Below, piece by piece: positions 49,256-61,904 of a stretch of 64,000 nt of DNA. The notes under the pieces were generated by a model. That model was not told the origin of the DNA. It did not search any database and saw only the letters and a program-made list of their open reading frames with translations. The DNA comes from Vanilla planifolia. Its lineage: Eukaryota > Streptophyta > Magnoliopsida > Asparagales > Orchidaceae. The first letter of the stretch is position 1, and every line of letters starts with the position of its first letter. The position numbers and the translations under genes are program-made. The DNA is taken from positions 19,997,755-20,061,754 of the forward strand of contig CM043868.1 of NCBI GenBank assembly GCA_023846275.1, read 5' to 3'.

Positions 49256-51095
49256 TTAGGTCAGAGTGAGTTAATACAAGATAAAGCTTCATGTAGGTCA
49301 ATTAGCTTTTAGACTCTTATGGCAGTGTCCATAGGCACTTGAGGCTATTGGGTAGGTCACATGAGGGGAGAACTTCATTCGAGAAGAGACAAATGATTTC
49401 ATGAAAAGAAATGTTTGGGAAAGGAGATAATCTAAGAAACCAAAGGTGCAGTGTGGTGCAACTATGTCTAAGTGGTATGGAAGACTTGGAGAAGGGGAGT
49501 TCTGAGGTTTGGCAAGTTTGAATGCGAAGTTCCAAAAACTTTAAGGGGGTGAATCTAACAACTAGGTGGAAGAGAAACTCAAAATCTTGGGAATGAAGAG
49601 ATGCATAAATGTTAATGGGAGAGAATTTCAATAGAGTTGTCATGCAATAGGGAAGGAAATTTTTTAATAGCCATGTTTGATGGATGTCACCAAATTAGTT
49701 AGGCTATTCTTCTTCTCCTTTACTCCCACTTGATTTGACATGTGCTCAAAGATGTGTTCGATAAGTATTATGGGTCTCTTTTTATTTTTTTATTTTGTTT
49801 TTTTCTTCAAGAAGTTTAATTAAATTTTAAAAATTTATGAGTATCTATTATCACTATTTGGACATTGGAAAGAATGTAACATTATGTTAAAGGTTTACAT
49901 GCCCTTGGTTTTATGTTTTAATTTGGTCTAAGTTAAGTTCAACATTCAAAATAAAAAAAAACCCGTATTGTGGTTTGAAATTTAAATTTTTGTTTCAAGT
50001 TTTGTTCTTCCTCACAAGTGTTTGACCTCTTTTGCCTTGCATTCTAGTCTTCCTTTAACCTTCTATAATGGGTGTCAAGACTAACAAATTGGATTTGAAT
50101 ATTAGCCTACAATTAATACTAAGCTTTCTCCATCTTATTTAGAATGGCTTCAAGTGCTTCTATTTTCTTCTTCTAAAAAACAAATTGGATTTTCCAATAA
50201 GTTCAACAATCACATCATCTCTCACTTGTAGGCTATTTTTAGTAAAGTACTTTCTTAGTAAAAAATACTATTAGACTATTATTGCTTGAGAATGTGCACC
50301 TTTATTTGCTACTTGATTAGTTGGCACAACCTCATCTAAGGCAACTACTATTAGATTCTTAAAGGTTGTCTATTATCTGATTGAATAAACTTTCTTTGAC
50401 TACTCATTCTCTAAGACATTAGTACAATCACATGCTCCTTCATCTTGTTCAAGTCAATTCCTTTAAAGACATCGGTATAACTCTCTTCTTAAATTGATAG
50501 TCATGATTTTAGGCGCCATTTTCTGCAACTTACTTGAAAGATTGTCATCATAAAACTTGAAGTTATCCATTAAAGAAGACTTTATTTTATTCTAAGACAT
50601 CCATCAATGTGAGACCAAAAATTGACCAGTAGTTGAATATCAGAGCCTAGAGGAGTCATTTTCATCATAGCACTTTGTGTTTCTTGACTCTAAATGATGG
50701 TTTAGGTCTTCATTTAGAGAAGTTTTGGATGACATAATGATGATTTTCTACTTATAAGAAGTGGAATAAAAGATTTCTTGATGTCATTAATTTTTTCACT
50801 TTTTTTAGCTAGAAATTTGCTCATCCTGAGCCTCCAAGCTATCAAAAGAATCAATTAAACACTTTTTTTCTAAAAATAATGAATTCAAAATAAGTAAAGA
50901 TAATATCCAATCCTATTTACACCATTATGTATTAAGGTAGTGTAGATCTAAATAATCAAAGTATAGATTATATAGTTGTAGTTTCTTAAGTATAACATGC
51001 ATTTTTTGAAGATCAATCAACATTTCTTAACTTGCCTCCAATGTTTTCTTTGATTATTTTATTCTCAACATTACTTGAAATGTTTTTTCATGGTT
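49256..51095. other. Unassigned stretch
   Basis: The first ~450 bases are G-rich on the + strand with tgggggagaa-type words, reminiscent of retroelement LTR-proximal sequence. The rest is AT-rich without a recognisable gene. The minus-strand frame at 49317-49643 has no known motif. Confidence 0.35.
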
Positions 51096-51520
51096 GCTAA
51101 CCAATTAATTCATAAGAAAATTTTTGAAGTGCCATAAGACTTTGGTTGTTATATAATTGTAAATGTTTAAATAATTTTAAATATTTAAATAATTTTAAAT
51201 TTTAAGTTGATAGTTATCATTTAGATTAAAAACAAATTTTCGAATTAGAAACAAATATTTGAGAGATTATTTGCTTATAAAATGATATAATTGTTGCTTT
51301 GTTATTATACATGAATAACATAAAATTCATCGTTTTGTTTTCCCTCAACTTAGGGTTTTTGTCACCATTTTACAATTTCTCCCAAATACTCTCAAATGCA
51401 AATTTGCTGTTTGCAATTCAAGATCTATTTTGTTTCACTTTATTTCTATCATGCTAACCAATTAATTCATAAGAAAATTTTTGAAGTGTCATAAGGCTTT
51501 GATTGTTGTATATTTATAAT
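51096..51520. repeat. Pair of ~68-bp direct repeats
   Basis: gctaaccaattaattcataa, then gaaaatttttgaagtg(c/t)c, ataag(a/g)cttt(g)gttgtt and a TATA-rich end occur at 51,096-51,163 and again at 51,453-51,520, about 357 bp apart, with roughly four to six differences. Confidence 0.85.
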
Positions 51521-52081
51521 AGTTCTAAATACCACAATTATTCTTTTTGTTAAAAATATTTGTTCTATAAATATCCACTTATGGGATAATTCTAAAAATA
51601 TTTTTTGGGACTTGAGATTTTCTTACTTCTATATCAACTTTTGTAGAGAAAATAAATTTTATTAACCCCATATTTTTTTTATAATAGCATAATTTTCACT
51701 CGTTTATCTTAAAATGCCTCGACAATATATATTATTCTTTTACCGTATAGTGAAGAAGCGTCTTGCTGAAAATATTTAATGATTTCTGTCAATAGTTTGT
51801 GAGAAATAATAATTCCCTTCTTCAAAGTTCACAATATCGGAGCCTGCTTAACACCAAATTCCATGCGCTAGATTTTTGACTAAGCACAAAATCAACATGC
51901 CTCTCGCATGCCAAGTTAATACAACCGTGTGCGTATTATTCTTCAAAAGAAAGAACGAGTTCACACTCTAAACGTAACGTTTACCTCACGCTCTTTCTGT
52001 GCACAGCTCTAACTCCTATCGGCAGTCCAAAAAATTAAAAAAAATGGAGAAAGCAAGGATAGCAAGGAAAGGCAAATCACC

Positions 52082-52088
52082 TATATAA
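52082..52088 (+). promoter_or_regulatory. TATA box of the SWEET gene
   Basis: CTATATAACT lies about 120 bases upstream of the ATG at 52205, followed by a CT-rich 5' leader. Confidence 0.65.
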
Positions 52089-52204
52089 CTTTACCCTTTC
52101 CCCTCCTCTTCTTTGACAATAATCCCACCTTTTGTCGTCCACAAAGCTACACACCATTTCGACATCTAACAGCTCTCCAACCCTCATCTATTCTCTAAGC
52201 TGCC

Positions 52205-53341
52205 ATGGTTTCCTCCGAGCAGTTCCGCTTCGTTGTTGGCATTATCGGCAATGTCATCTCCCTATCCCTCTTCTTATCACCAGTGTAAGCACGCCCACGA
52301 TCCTCTAATATTATTTTAAATGATGTTTTTATTATTTTTCTACTCCATAAGACATAAGCTCATTTCTCTTCTTTACAATGCAGGCCGACCTTCATAAGGA
52401 TTTGTAAGAACAAGTCCGTGGAGCAGTTCTCTCAAATCCCCTACATAGCCACGCTCCTTAATTGCATGTTATGGATGCTCTATGGCCTTCCTATTGTCAA
52501 AACTAATAACATCCTGGTGCTCACCATCAACACTGCCGGCACTGCAATTGAACTCACCTACGTCTTCATTTACATCATCTACTCCAATGGCCCTAAGCGG
52601 CTCCACACCATCCTCCTTTTACTAGCAGATATTGCCTTCGTCGGCTTGGTTGCCACCCTCGTCCTTTCCCTATTTCCCACACACGACAAACGCACGCTTG
52701 TCATTGGCATCGTCTGCGTCATCTTTTGTATCATGATGTATGCTGCACCACTGTCAGTTATGGTATGCATGATGCTTATTACATTGTTTAATTATTTCTC
52801 ATCTTTATTACATCTTATTAATGGAGAAAACTATGGTGCAGAAAACTGTCATCAAGACAAAGAGTGTGGAATATATGCCACTATTCCTATCATTAGCGTC
52901 GTTTTTTAACGGACTTTGTTGGACTATATACTCCCTTCTGCGCTTCGATATCAATATACTTGTAAGAAATTGGTGCAATCATCTATTTTTATTTTAATAG
53001 AAATTTAATCTTATAAATGATGATTAATGATGCTTAAACTAGGTTTATGTTGATAGTTATTAAACAATGATGATACTAAGCATTTTTTTCTTTGTAATCA
53101 TAGAAATAAATAACACTGCATAAATTGACACCTATTTAGCAATATGTAATGTAGTAATTATGGTATTTAATTATTGCTTTCATTGCAGATTCCGAATGGT
53201 ATTGGGTTGGTATTTTCTGTGACCCAATTGGTTTTACATGTGATGTATTATAAATCTACAAAGAGACAATTGGCTGAGAGAAAGCAAGCTGCTGTAGCAC
53301 TATCTAATGTGGGCAAAGGAGACAATTCCAACAAAGTTTAG
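52205..53341 (+). CDS. SWEET sugar transporter, clade II-like, four exons
   Basis: SWEETs are bidirectional sugar uniporters of plasma or vacuolar membranes. Exons are 52205-52284, 52384-52762, 52842-52961 and 53189-53341, all with GT-AG junctions, giving 243 residues. Residues ~1-26 read [20 protein letters not shown] then SLFLSPV, and exon 2 continues [15 protein letters not shown]. This is the first MtN3 triple helix with its conserved P and the S-V-E-x-F/Y site. TM helices include [19 protein letters not shown] with the N-C-x-x-W-x-x-Y-G motif. The second MtN3 unit holds [30 protein letters not shown] and [17 protein letters not shown]. The C-terminal tail is short and hydrophilic ([20 protein letters not shown]). 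Sequence resembles the SWEET4-8 group, whose members mostly carry hexoses. That substrate is inference. No break is seen. SWEET genes typically have six exons, so this gene seems to lack two introns. Confidence 0.93.
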
Positions 53342-56300
53342 TCATTGAAAGAGCTACTAAGGTTTCTACGATAAAGATTGCAACTTTTCTTACAAAAAAG
53401 TAGCATTTAAAATATGTAAACTATTTTGGATATATTTTTTTTAACTTTTTTGCTTCAATTGTATATCATTGATTATTTGTTCAAGAATTGCGAGACTCCA
53501 ACTTCAAAGATTTCTATCAATTTCTGTTCATTCAAATGAGTTAAAATTTAAAACTCATATAGAAAAGGAATATATTTTGAATGCCTTGATTTATTTGTGC
53601 ATCATCATCTGATACCCGTCAATCAACATTCAATACATTGTTTCATAGTTCCAATTTCATTGTTACTTCGTCTTTATTAGTCACTTGTCCAAGCATCCTT
53701 AGGCAATGTTTCTAGTCTAGTGAAACATAATGATGCTAAGTTATATTGATTAAAATTTATAATTGAATGACATTCTTATATAGAATTTTTTTTCAAAAGT
53801 ATACGATAAATACTGTAATGTACTTTGTGGAATCTAAAAAGTGAATGATGATTTGAATCTTAAACAATATCTTTTATCTAAATTATTTTTTGCTATATAG
53901 ATGAAAAACATGTCATGTCACAATGCCATTATAATAATTACCGCCTAAATTAATTCTAAAGAATATTGTGCATAATATTTTTTGTATTTTCATTATATTG
54001 AAAGATAAAAACATGTTTTCAAAGAATATAAAGATGATTTAAATTGCTTTATATTTTACATTTGTTATTTTCCTAATATAAACAAGGTTTGATGTTCATT
54101 TGTTAACTGAATGAATAGCTATTACAACAAGAAAGATATATGCTTACGTTATCTAATATTTGAATTGACCGTTAAATATCCATTTTGGGATTTTTATGAA
54201 GAAAAAATTAAAATGCATGAAAATGAATTTTCTGATGAAGATGAAGCAAAAGAAGCTATTTGTCATTACTAGAATAACACATGTAATGAGAATAATAATG
54301 GAAAGATAGATGATCATGATTTTCAAAACTAAAAATGGATTAAAAGTTTAAAAAATTTCTTGCTTTTAAGAAATGACTTAATTTTTTAAGATGCAAAATA
54401 AATAATTAAGATAATACATTTATAATAATTTTTTGATAATCGATAAATTTGTTAGTTCCTAAATATTAAGCAATGTAAAGGATTTTATATAATATTTAAT
54501 GATGTTTTAATGATCAAATATTACAATCATCAATAGTTAAACAAGAATTATCCATCAACTGTTAAATTGTTTTGCATATATTTTTTTGACCATAATCATA
54601 TATTTTTTGGTTGTTACAAAGTTTGAAGTTTTAACCAAAATTATTAAATATCAAGCCAATAAATGTGTATTTTTCTATAATCACTTCTACAATTGGTAGA
54701 AAAAAATGATTATAGAAAATTTAATAACCCTGATATAGATTTATCTAATGAAGTTATTATCTATGATGAATTTGTTTTACCTTTAAAGTTCAAACTTGTA
54801 TACATATATACATGGAACTTTTATCACTTTATGAAAGGTTCTAAATCACATGAAATTAATTTTTATGTATGAACAATTTTAAATGTATGAAGAAAAACTT
54901 CAACTACTAATAAAAATAAAAAGTATAAGACAAGAACAAAGATATGTTATTAAATAGTTTCAAATATAGTAATATAACTTTCTTGTTAATATTTTGCCAC
55001 ATCGACTTTTGAGGAGAAACTTTTCTTCACCCTCAGGCTTTTCTTCACCACTATACTTTGTTGATTTAAAAATGTCTACTATTTATAGAGTTTAAGTGGC
55101 CTTTTACATATCTTATTAAAATTTTTTTTATTTACTAATGATGACGTTAGTTTTTCTCATCAATATTTTTATTAAGTGCTTTGTCTTTTTTAACTTTATT
55201 AAATATTTTTGTCTTTCCAAAACTTTTAGTAAGTATTTTCGTTTTCATAAGACCTTCTATTTGATTTTCTATCATTCTTAAATTAAATCTATTAATTTCA
55301 TCATCTCCTTTTAAAATTGATTCTCTTCTTGATATAACTCCAAGTTAACTTCATAATTTTTTTTAATAGCTAAACTCTTAGCACCTTTGTAACATCTTAA
55401 AAGTGAGAAAATTATCATAAGAAAATATGTGATTTTAAAAATGATTGAGACCTTAAGGAGGGAAAAATTATAAAATAATGATTTTAACTTAAATATATTT
55501 TTAAAAAAATTTAAAATTTTTTTAATGATGTCTTAATATTCTAAGGTATTATGCATTTGGACATCATCAAATCATATTATATAATCAAGTTAGAGAATCA
55601 ATTGAGCAAAAAAATTCATAAAATAAGATTGTGTCATACGAGTATGATAATGGTAATGTATCAATATGATAGAGTGTAGTTAGTGCATTACTATTGTAGA
55701 TTAGAACTATCCAATAAGTTAAGGAACATGTTAATTAAAATATAGCTATAGAGTATCACGTGATATAATTAAGTAAAATAGAGAATAAATTTGAGAAAAG
55801 TGTAAACATGCAAAAAACTAAACTAAAGATCATATAAGAGACCATGCCATTATATTAGGTTATTAATACATAACAAAAAATGATAAATACAAACATTACA
55901 TTATCATATAGTTTGAAAGAAATAAACATATTAGTATAATAAATTGAGAATAAAAAATTAACTAAGTTTGAAAGATTGAGTAACAGATAGACAAATTATA
56001 CATCACAAAGAGATTAACATATAAGTATAATAATTTATGTAATAAGTAAAGTACATGAGAAACATCATGTTATGATACAATAGGAAAGATTTATTATACC
56101 ATTTGATAAGAAACCATATAAGTACAAGATATGGTGAATGCCTAGGCTGACTAAGCAAGAATAGATCTTTGTATAACTAACGTATTGTATCACTTTGATT
56201 GAAGTAAATAAGTGTAGCTACAAGAGATTTGACTAAACATATAATGCGAAAATGGTTATAATATAAATATGCTAAAATTGAAAGATGTGGCGTACAATGA

Positions 56301-57960
56301 AAATTTTATGTATCACTTATGATTAATAGCATATCATACATGTACAATAATGATATCTTAAGATTACAATAAGAAAAACTTAAGACGAATTTATCCAAGG
56401 TTGAGAATCTTATACTATGAAGTTGATGATTGTACATAAAATTAGTGGAATCTAAAAGAGTTTTAAAACTTGAAATAGTAAATGACTAGGTTGAACACAT
56501 GAGGAGAGATAAATTGATAGGAAACTATTAGAATTAAGTTAAAAAGAAAGTGAAAGGCCATTATATTGAAGGAATATGACTGTTTGGAGAAATTGAATGG
56601 TCAAGAATCTAAATTGATGAGGGAATAGATATAAAAGAGAATAAAAGTAAGGCTTTGAGGATATTTTGACAAAGTTGAGAAGTCCAGCACACGATCAATG
56701 CTAGTAGAGAAAGCAAGAGAGAAAGATAAAGTATCTCCAAGTGATTTGGAAAGATGATCATACTAGTTTGTGCTTGAATCAAAGCCAACCCAAGAAGTTG
56801 AAAAAAGGATTGTGCAAAAATCCAAGCCTTGGTATAACTTATACTCAAATTTAAAAGGTATGTAAGAATTAATACTTAATATATCTAATTTGATATGATA
56901 TATAATATTAAGTTAGAAATCTTAAATGATATGTGAAATATTAATTAGAGGACATTTGTTTTATGTGATTTATAATAACATATTGACTGATAATGATTTT
57001 TTTAACATAATGATATTATATTTTTTGAATAATATATAAAAAGGAATATAAGAAATGCTTACCATTATTTATTGTACTAATATGTTACTATACTTGTTTT
57101 ATCATATGTTTTGATTAGTTACATATTAAACAAATATTACGTCATATGTGTTATAGGAAAACGAGATGATTAATAAAATATTAATATGATTGAAATAAAA
57201 ATAATATAATAAAGTAATATAATATGAGAAGTATCAATAATTTTTTTTAAAGTGAACTTATTATCTTGAATAACATTTCTTTAAAAGTAAGTGATTATTA
57301 TTCAGAATGATATTTGTCTAGAAAAAGAACTACTATTCAGAATAATATTTCTCTATAAGTATTTCAAAAGAGATATTGTTAAACAATCTAAAATAAATAT
57401 TTCAAATGCACAAAAAGGGATTAAAAAAATAATAAGATCTTTTAAAGTAAAAATTAAATTTCAAATGAATCCAAAAAAAGGTAATGTGTTTTTTTATTAC
57501 TTTCATATATTTTGTTTATATAAATCATTCTTGTAGTTATTTAAGAAAAATTATTTTATATTATGTTACATACTTTTGCTAATAAAATTAATATAAGTGA
57601 GGTTATGGCTATTATATCTTAACATTGTTTGGTCAAAGGAGGTTTTACGTGGGATTATGTGGGAGAGATAAGATTTAACTTATAATAACATATCATAGAA
57701 GAAGAGCATTAATCAATAAACTCTATTTGTGAATTAATAATACTCCAGTTCAGAAACATAAAAAGAGCTTTTCCAAATGATAAACATTGGAGGTCTTCAA
57801 TTTCGACTATTCAGCTGAATATTCAGACAACTACTTGCAATACGGAGTTTATCCAGTTTTTCGATGGGCTTAGTATTGGTGTATCTTATTAAATTTCGGG
57901 GGCCTACTCATCTTGTGCATTTAAGGCCACGCTTTTGCTTCCCCACAAGTTGGAATTGGG
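53342..57960. other. AT-rich intergenic stretch
   Basis: About 4.6 kb of AT-rich sequence with no credible gene. The frames at 56609-56848 and 57291-57536 are not recognisable proteins, and no clear element termini are seen. Confidence 0.45.
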
Positions 57961-58479
57961 TGTCCTTATCAAGATTGCATGGATAAATATTCTTTTAAGT
58001 TGTCTTTTACTAGCTGTTTCATAATCTCTTCGATGCTTTTGGGAATTTCTCCATCGCTGTTTGCCTTGGATATCAATGGTTACATCATCCTTCCGCGGGA
58101 ATCATCATCCTTCTTGTGGAAAATTACTATTGGCGTTATGTTCACTTACTGCTGTTTGGAATCTAATTTCATAATAACTGGTAAGCTGTCGTAGCTGCAT
58201 CTTGGGAGGTATTATTGGTGCACAAGGTTCTTGGTGTGCTGCTGCATTCTGTGGAGAGTAACATGTGGCGGAGTTAATTCGTTCGAATCAAGAACTGATT
58301 TCTGGATAAATTTAATGGAAGCTCTGGAGTACCTTTGGTGTCTCGATGAAATGCTGGACCACAATATGACCAGAGGTGAGAAGTTGGTTAGAAGTTGCTG
58401 CTAATTGTGATGAGAAGGTCTTTGGTTTATGCAAACATGGAAGTGGACAAGGATATAAAAAAAAAAAAAAAGGGAATTT
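57961..58479. other. Better-balanced sequence beside the carbonic anhydrase fragment, unassigned
   Basis: It has more mixed composition than its surroundings and a 71-codon + frame at 57979-58194 with two hydrophobic stretches. It may be further decayed gene sequence, but no exon of a known family could be assigned. Confidence 0.3.
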
Positions 58480-58665
58480 CAACACAGCGTCCGCTTCACA
58501 GTAGTTCCATTGAAGGTTCTCAGGTTCACTTGTTAGATGCATCATTCGATCATCTATGGCTTTTGGCGACTGCATGCGACCAGTTTTGCATGTCTTCCAT
58601 TCCTCCTTGTGGTCTCCCCAATGCGCAGGCCCATTCGGAGCACTTGTATTGGAGCTTATCTCCAC
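58480..58665 (-). pseudogene. Alpha-carbonic anhydrase exon fragment
   Basis: The minus strand encodes NGPAHWGDHKEEWKTCKTGR then MQSP, LTSEPENLQWNYCEADAVLK. These match the N-terminal part of the plant alpha-carbonic anhydrase domain (NGP-x-x-WG-x-L-x-P-E-W-x-x-C-x-x-G-x-x-QSP-I-D-L, then L-x-x-Y-x-P-x-A-x-L-K-N-R-G-H). The family reversibly hydrates CO2, with three zinc-binding histidines that lie further downstream and are absent here. Similarity stops at a 15-A run (58457-58471, + strand), and no later exon is seen nearby. The QSP-I-D-L site reads QSPKAIDD, so it is altered. The piece is therefore a truncated, nonfunctional copy of one exon. Confidence 0.7.
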
Positions 58666-58717
58666 GTGTTCTACTGCTGTTTTGATTAATGAAAAAAAAG
58701 TGGAGATGCTTCTTGTG

Positions 58718-58742
58718 AAAAAAAAAAAAAAAAAAAAAAAAA
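58718..58742. repeat. A25 homopolymer
   Basis: Twenty-five consecutive A residues on the + strand, 53 bases upstream (minus sense) of the carbonic anhydrase fragment. It could be a poly(A) tail of a + strand retrocopy or a simple homopolymer. Confidence 0.8.
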
Positions 58743-59159
58743 GTATAATTTGTAATATTTTTTATTTGAGAAAAAGTACATTTAAAACCATTGATATTAT
58801 ATATACATGTTTTAATAAGTAATGTGAATGACTTGATATTTCTAATAGTTATAAGTGGTTGATTTTTATATTACTTTTATGAAGATTTTAAATGTTTTTT
58901 TCAAAATGATTTGTGTACCTTATGCAAGTTGATTTTAAAAAAGAATTGAAAATATTTTTTCTGTTTGATGTTGCATGAAGAAAAAAGAAAAAAGACAAAT
59001 TATGTTAAGTGGCACCCAAGATCAAGAAACATTGGCAATAAAAAAAGAGAAGCAATAGCCTTGTTCCACTTGCTTTTTGTTCACATATTCTTGTATGGAT
59101 TGATAATGAATATCAATATGTTTATTTCTTTGATAGTTCATGAGATCTTATAATGTGAT

Positions 59160-60210
59160 TGCTAATTTCTTGTTTAGGAATAACTCCATGGGTCTGTCCA
59201 ACTTTACTCTAATTTTAGCCAATAACATCTTGAGCCAGATAGCATGACTTACACATGTTTAAGCTCCAACATACTTAACTTCACATGTAAACAGTGTAAC
59301 GATGGGCTATTTCTTTGATATCCACATAAACATAGTTTCATTCATATAAAATGCAAACCCAAATGCACTCTTCTTGTCATTTGCATCATCTCCTCAATCA
59401 TTGTCCATAACTTCGAATATATTAGAGTTAACATAAGCAAGGCCATATGGAATAGCTTCTTTTATATAATGAAGTATTCCTTTGGATGCTTTTTTAGGTG
59501 TTTTCCTTTGACTTTTTCATGCATTTGCTAATGAGTTCAAACTCATATATAATTTTTGACCTTTTGTAGGTTAGACATCATACAAATCTAACCAAACTCT
59601 TGTATAAAGTTGGGTCATCAAACTTTACTTATCCCCTCTTTAGTTAATTATAAGCTAGTTTCTACTAGTTTGTTTATTATGTTACAATCTATTATGTTGA
59701 ATTTTTTTAATATTTCTTTGGCATGGTTGTCCTGGTTAATGAACATCCCTCCATTACCTTGTTTTACCTCCAACTTGAGGAAGTACATCATTTCTTTATT
59801 GTTTGTCATTTCAAAATTCTTTCTTTTTTTTTTCTCCTTGAATTTTTTTGAATCACTTCTACTAAGATCTATATATTAATTAAATCATCCATATATAGAG
59901 AGTCAAATATAATATTTTCATCGAGTTCCTTCACATATAAAGTTGTTGAATATGGACAATTCTTACAATTTTTTATATAAAATATTCATGTATTCCAAAA
60001 GTTGGGTGCTTGTTTTTTTCTATGTAATGCTTTCCATAATCATAATACCTTACTTTCCTATAATTTTCTTACAAATCCTTGCTTGTTGTTGTTCAATATA
60101 TATTCTTCTTCCATATAACAATTTAAAATGTTGATTTGAAATCTATTTGGTAGACTTTCCACTTCTTAGTAGTAGAGAAAGTAACAAGTTTGCTCAGGAT
60201 TTTGTCTCAC
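59160..60210 (-). mobile_element. Ty1/copia remnant (RT to RNase H side)
   Basis: The minus strand reads an RT-like start near 60,120-60,180 (WKVYQIDFKSTFLN-type, followed by the EEE-x-Y-I-E-Q pattern). An RNase H segment lies at about 59,220-59,500 (GILHYIKEAIPYGLAYVNS; KKSAFGFAFYMNETMFMWIS; CEVKYVGA), matching the copia RNase H. It is broken throughout and old, and no LTRs were identified. Confidence 0.75.
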
Positions 60211-61180
60211 ATTCTTAAGTACAATAATTTCAAATGAAAGACTAATTACAAATGATGAAATAAGGAGAAAGTTCTATTATTGACTATATGCAATAAATTA
60301 AGACTACAGTTAAACATCCTTATTATCATATGACACTCAATGTTCGATTTTGATATTTTAATGCATGTCCATGTAGGTCTCAATTCTACATCAACTCAAA
60401 TCAACATAATTGAAGAAAAACATATTTCCTTATGTCAACACTACAATATAAAGTTACTCATTAATCATCCATGGTAACGATGGGGGATGTGGTGACATTC
60501 AAGACATGGTTGTGATCAAGGTCATTGTCAAATATGTCTCCTTCTTGGACATTATGATTATACATGCTACGAACACTTTCATCAACACTTAATTGGTGGT
60601 ATCCAACATGCTAGATTATACCACTCATTACCTCCAACATCTTCAATGTCTTTGTTTTCCCATATCTTTGGTATAAATGCCTTCCACAATGCTCTATAAT
60701 ATCCCAAAAAAACCCTTCTGATTGTACTTGATATCCAAGGCCTTTAACAATGTTACATTGGACTAAAACCTATTAAAAATGCAACATCTTATTCTGGCTT
60801 TAACAAAGTTCACATAGCAAATGCTTGGAAATACATGTTTTTTTTCTCCTTTGATCCTTTTTATTTGAATAAAATTTTGCATGTCCCTTATATTATTGAA
60901 AATTTTCTCTTTGTTCATTAGTTTACTCATGATAGTAATGTTTTTTTTGAATTTCACCCATATAAATGTTTTGTGAAGGATTGATTCAAGTTAAGTTTTG
61001 TTACATAGAAACACTAAGTATGACCTCTATCAGCTTTCTTCTTCATCACGTATTTCTCTTATTAAGGAATTGAGTCTTCATCTTGGCATGCTTAATTAGG
61101 AACATCATTCTCTTCATCTTGTCCAATAAAGAATTTACAAATATGGCCTCCTACAATATCATCTTCATGAACTACACTTT
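60211..61180. other. Unassigned stretch between two copia remnants
   Basis: The minus-strand frame at 60763-60957 (start MKFKKNITIMSKLMNKEKIF) has no recognised match. The stretch may contain linker sequence from either remnant or the junction of an inversion. Confidence 0.35.
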
Positions 61181-61904
61181 ATGACACCTTACAAAGTCTC
61201 TATTTTTCTTTTAGAGCTAATATATTTTGATGTATTGGGTCATGCTCCTATTCTATCTTTTGACGATTTTTCATATTATGGAATATTTGTGGATGATTTC
61301 AATAAGTTTATAAGACTTTCTCCATGAAATACAAATATGAATTTCTTGATATTTTCATGTGCTTTCAACGACATTGTGAATGCTACTTTAATTACAAAGT
61401 ACATCCCTTCCATTTAAATTAGGACAAAGAATAACAAACCCTTCAGTGCCACCTTAACTCCTTAAGTATTGCCCTTTGTATTTCTTTTTCACAAATTGTT
61501 GAGAAATATGGGTTTATAGAAAGAAAATATCATCACAATATTGAAAGTACATTGGCTTGTCTACATCATGCCTTTATATTTAAAAAATTTTAAGATGTTG
61601 CTCTAGTTATAGTATTATCATCAATCACTTGTGTACTCAACTCCTTTATCGCCTCAATACTATATAATCTTTATGGTCACCAACTAGATTATAATTACTA
61701 ATGGGTATTTGGTTATGCATGTTATCCTAGGCTTCTTCCCTACTTAAACACAAACTTGAACTCATTCCCAACTATGTTTTCCTTTGTTATAATACTATAC
61801 ACCAAGGTTATTATTACTTAAAACATGCACCAAATAGTAGAATTTTTATCTCTTGATATGCTATCTTTGATGCTAATTAGTTTTCTTTTATAGATAAACT
61901 AACA
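61181..61904 (+). mobile_element. Ty1/copia integrase-side remnant
   Basis: The + strand reads GIFVDDFNKFIRL near 61,280 (integrase D-D-F/Y motif region), then VEKYGFIERKYHHNIESTLA near 61,510, then an LMGIWLCML...HKLELIPNYVFLCYN stretch near 61,700-61,800 that resembles the GCD/C-V-F-L-G-Y region of copia polyproteins. It runs opposite to the RT-RNase H remnant on its left. It ends abruptly where an LTR begins at 61,905, so the later element appears to have inserted into it. Broken and old. Confidence 0.7.

Noticed and set aside
49256-49700. Possible extra LTR just right of the 44-49 kb element
   Set aside because: It has G-rich LTR-like composition, but no partner, termini or target duplication could be found.
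52579-52770. Minus-strand frame of 63 codons
   Set aside because: It is an antisense shadow of SWEET exon 2.
52763-52909. Read-through of SWEET exon 2 to a stop at 52,909
   Set aside because: The canonical donor gtatgc at 52,763 and acceptor at 52,841 restore the conserved [13 protein letters not shown] sequence, so the read-through tail is intronic.
53342-57960. Several 70-80-codon frames rich in I, K, N, F and Y
   Set aside because: AT-rich composition yields such frames by chance. No motif, start context or neighbour supports them.
57979-58194. Small + strand frame with two hydrophobic segments (MDKYSFKLSFTSCF start)
   Set aside because: It could be a small membrane protein, but no family match, promoter or conservation is visible, so it was left as unassigned sequence.
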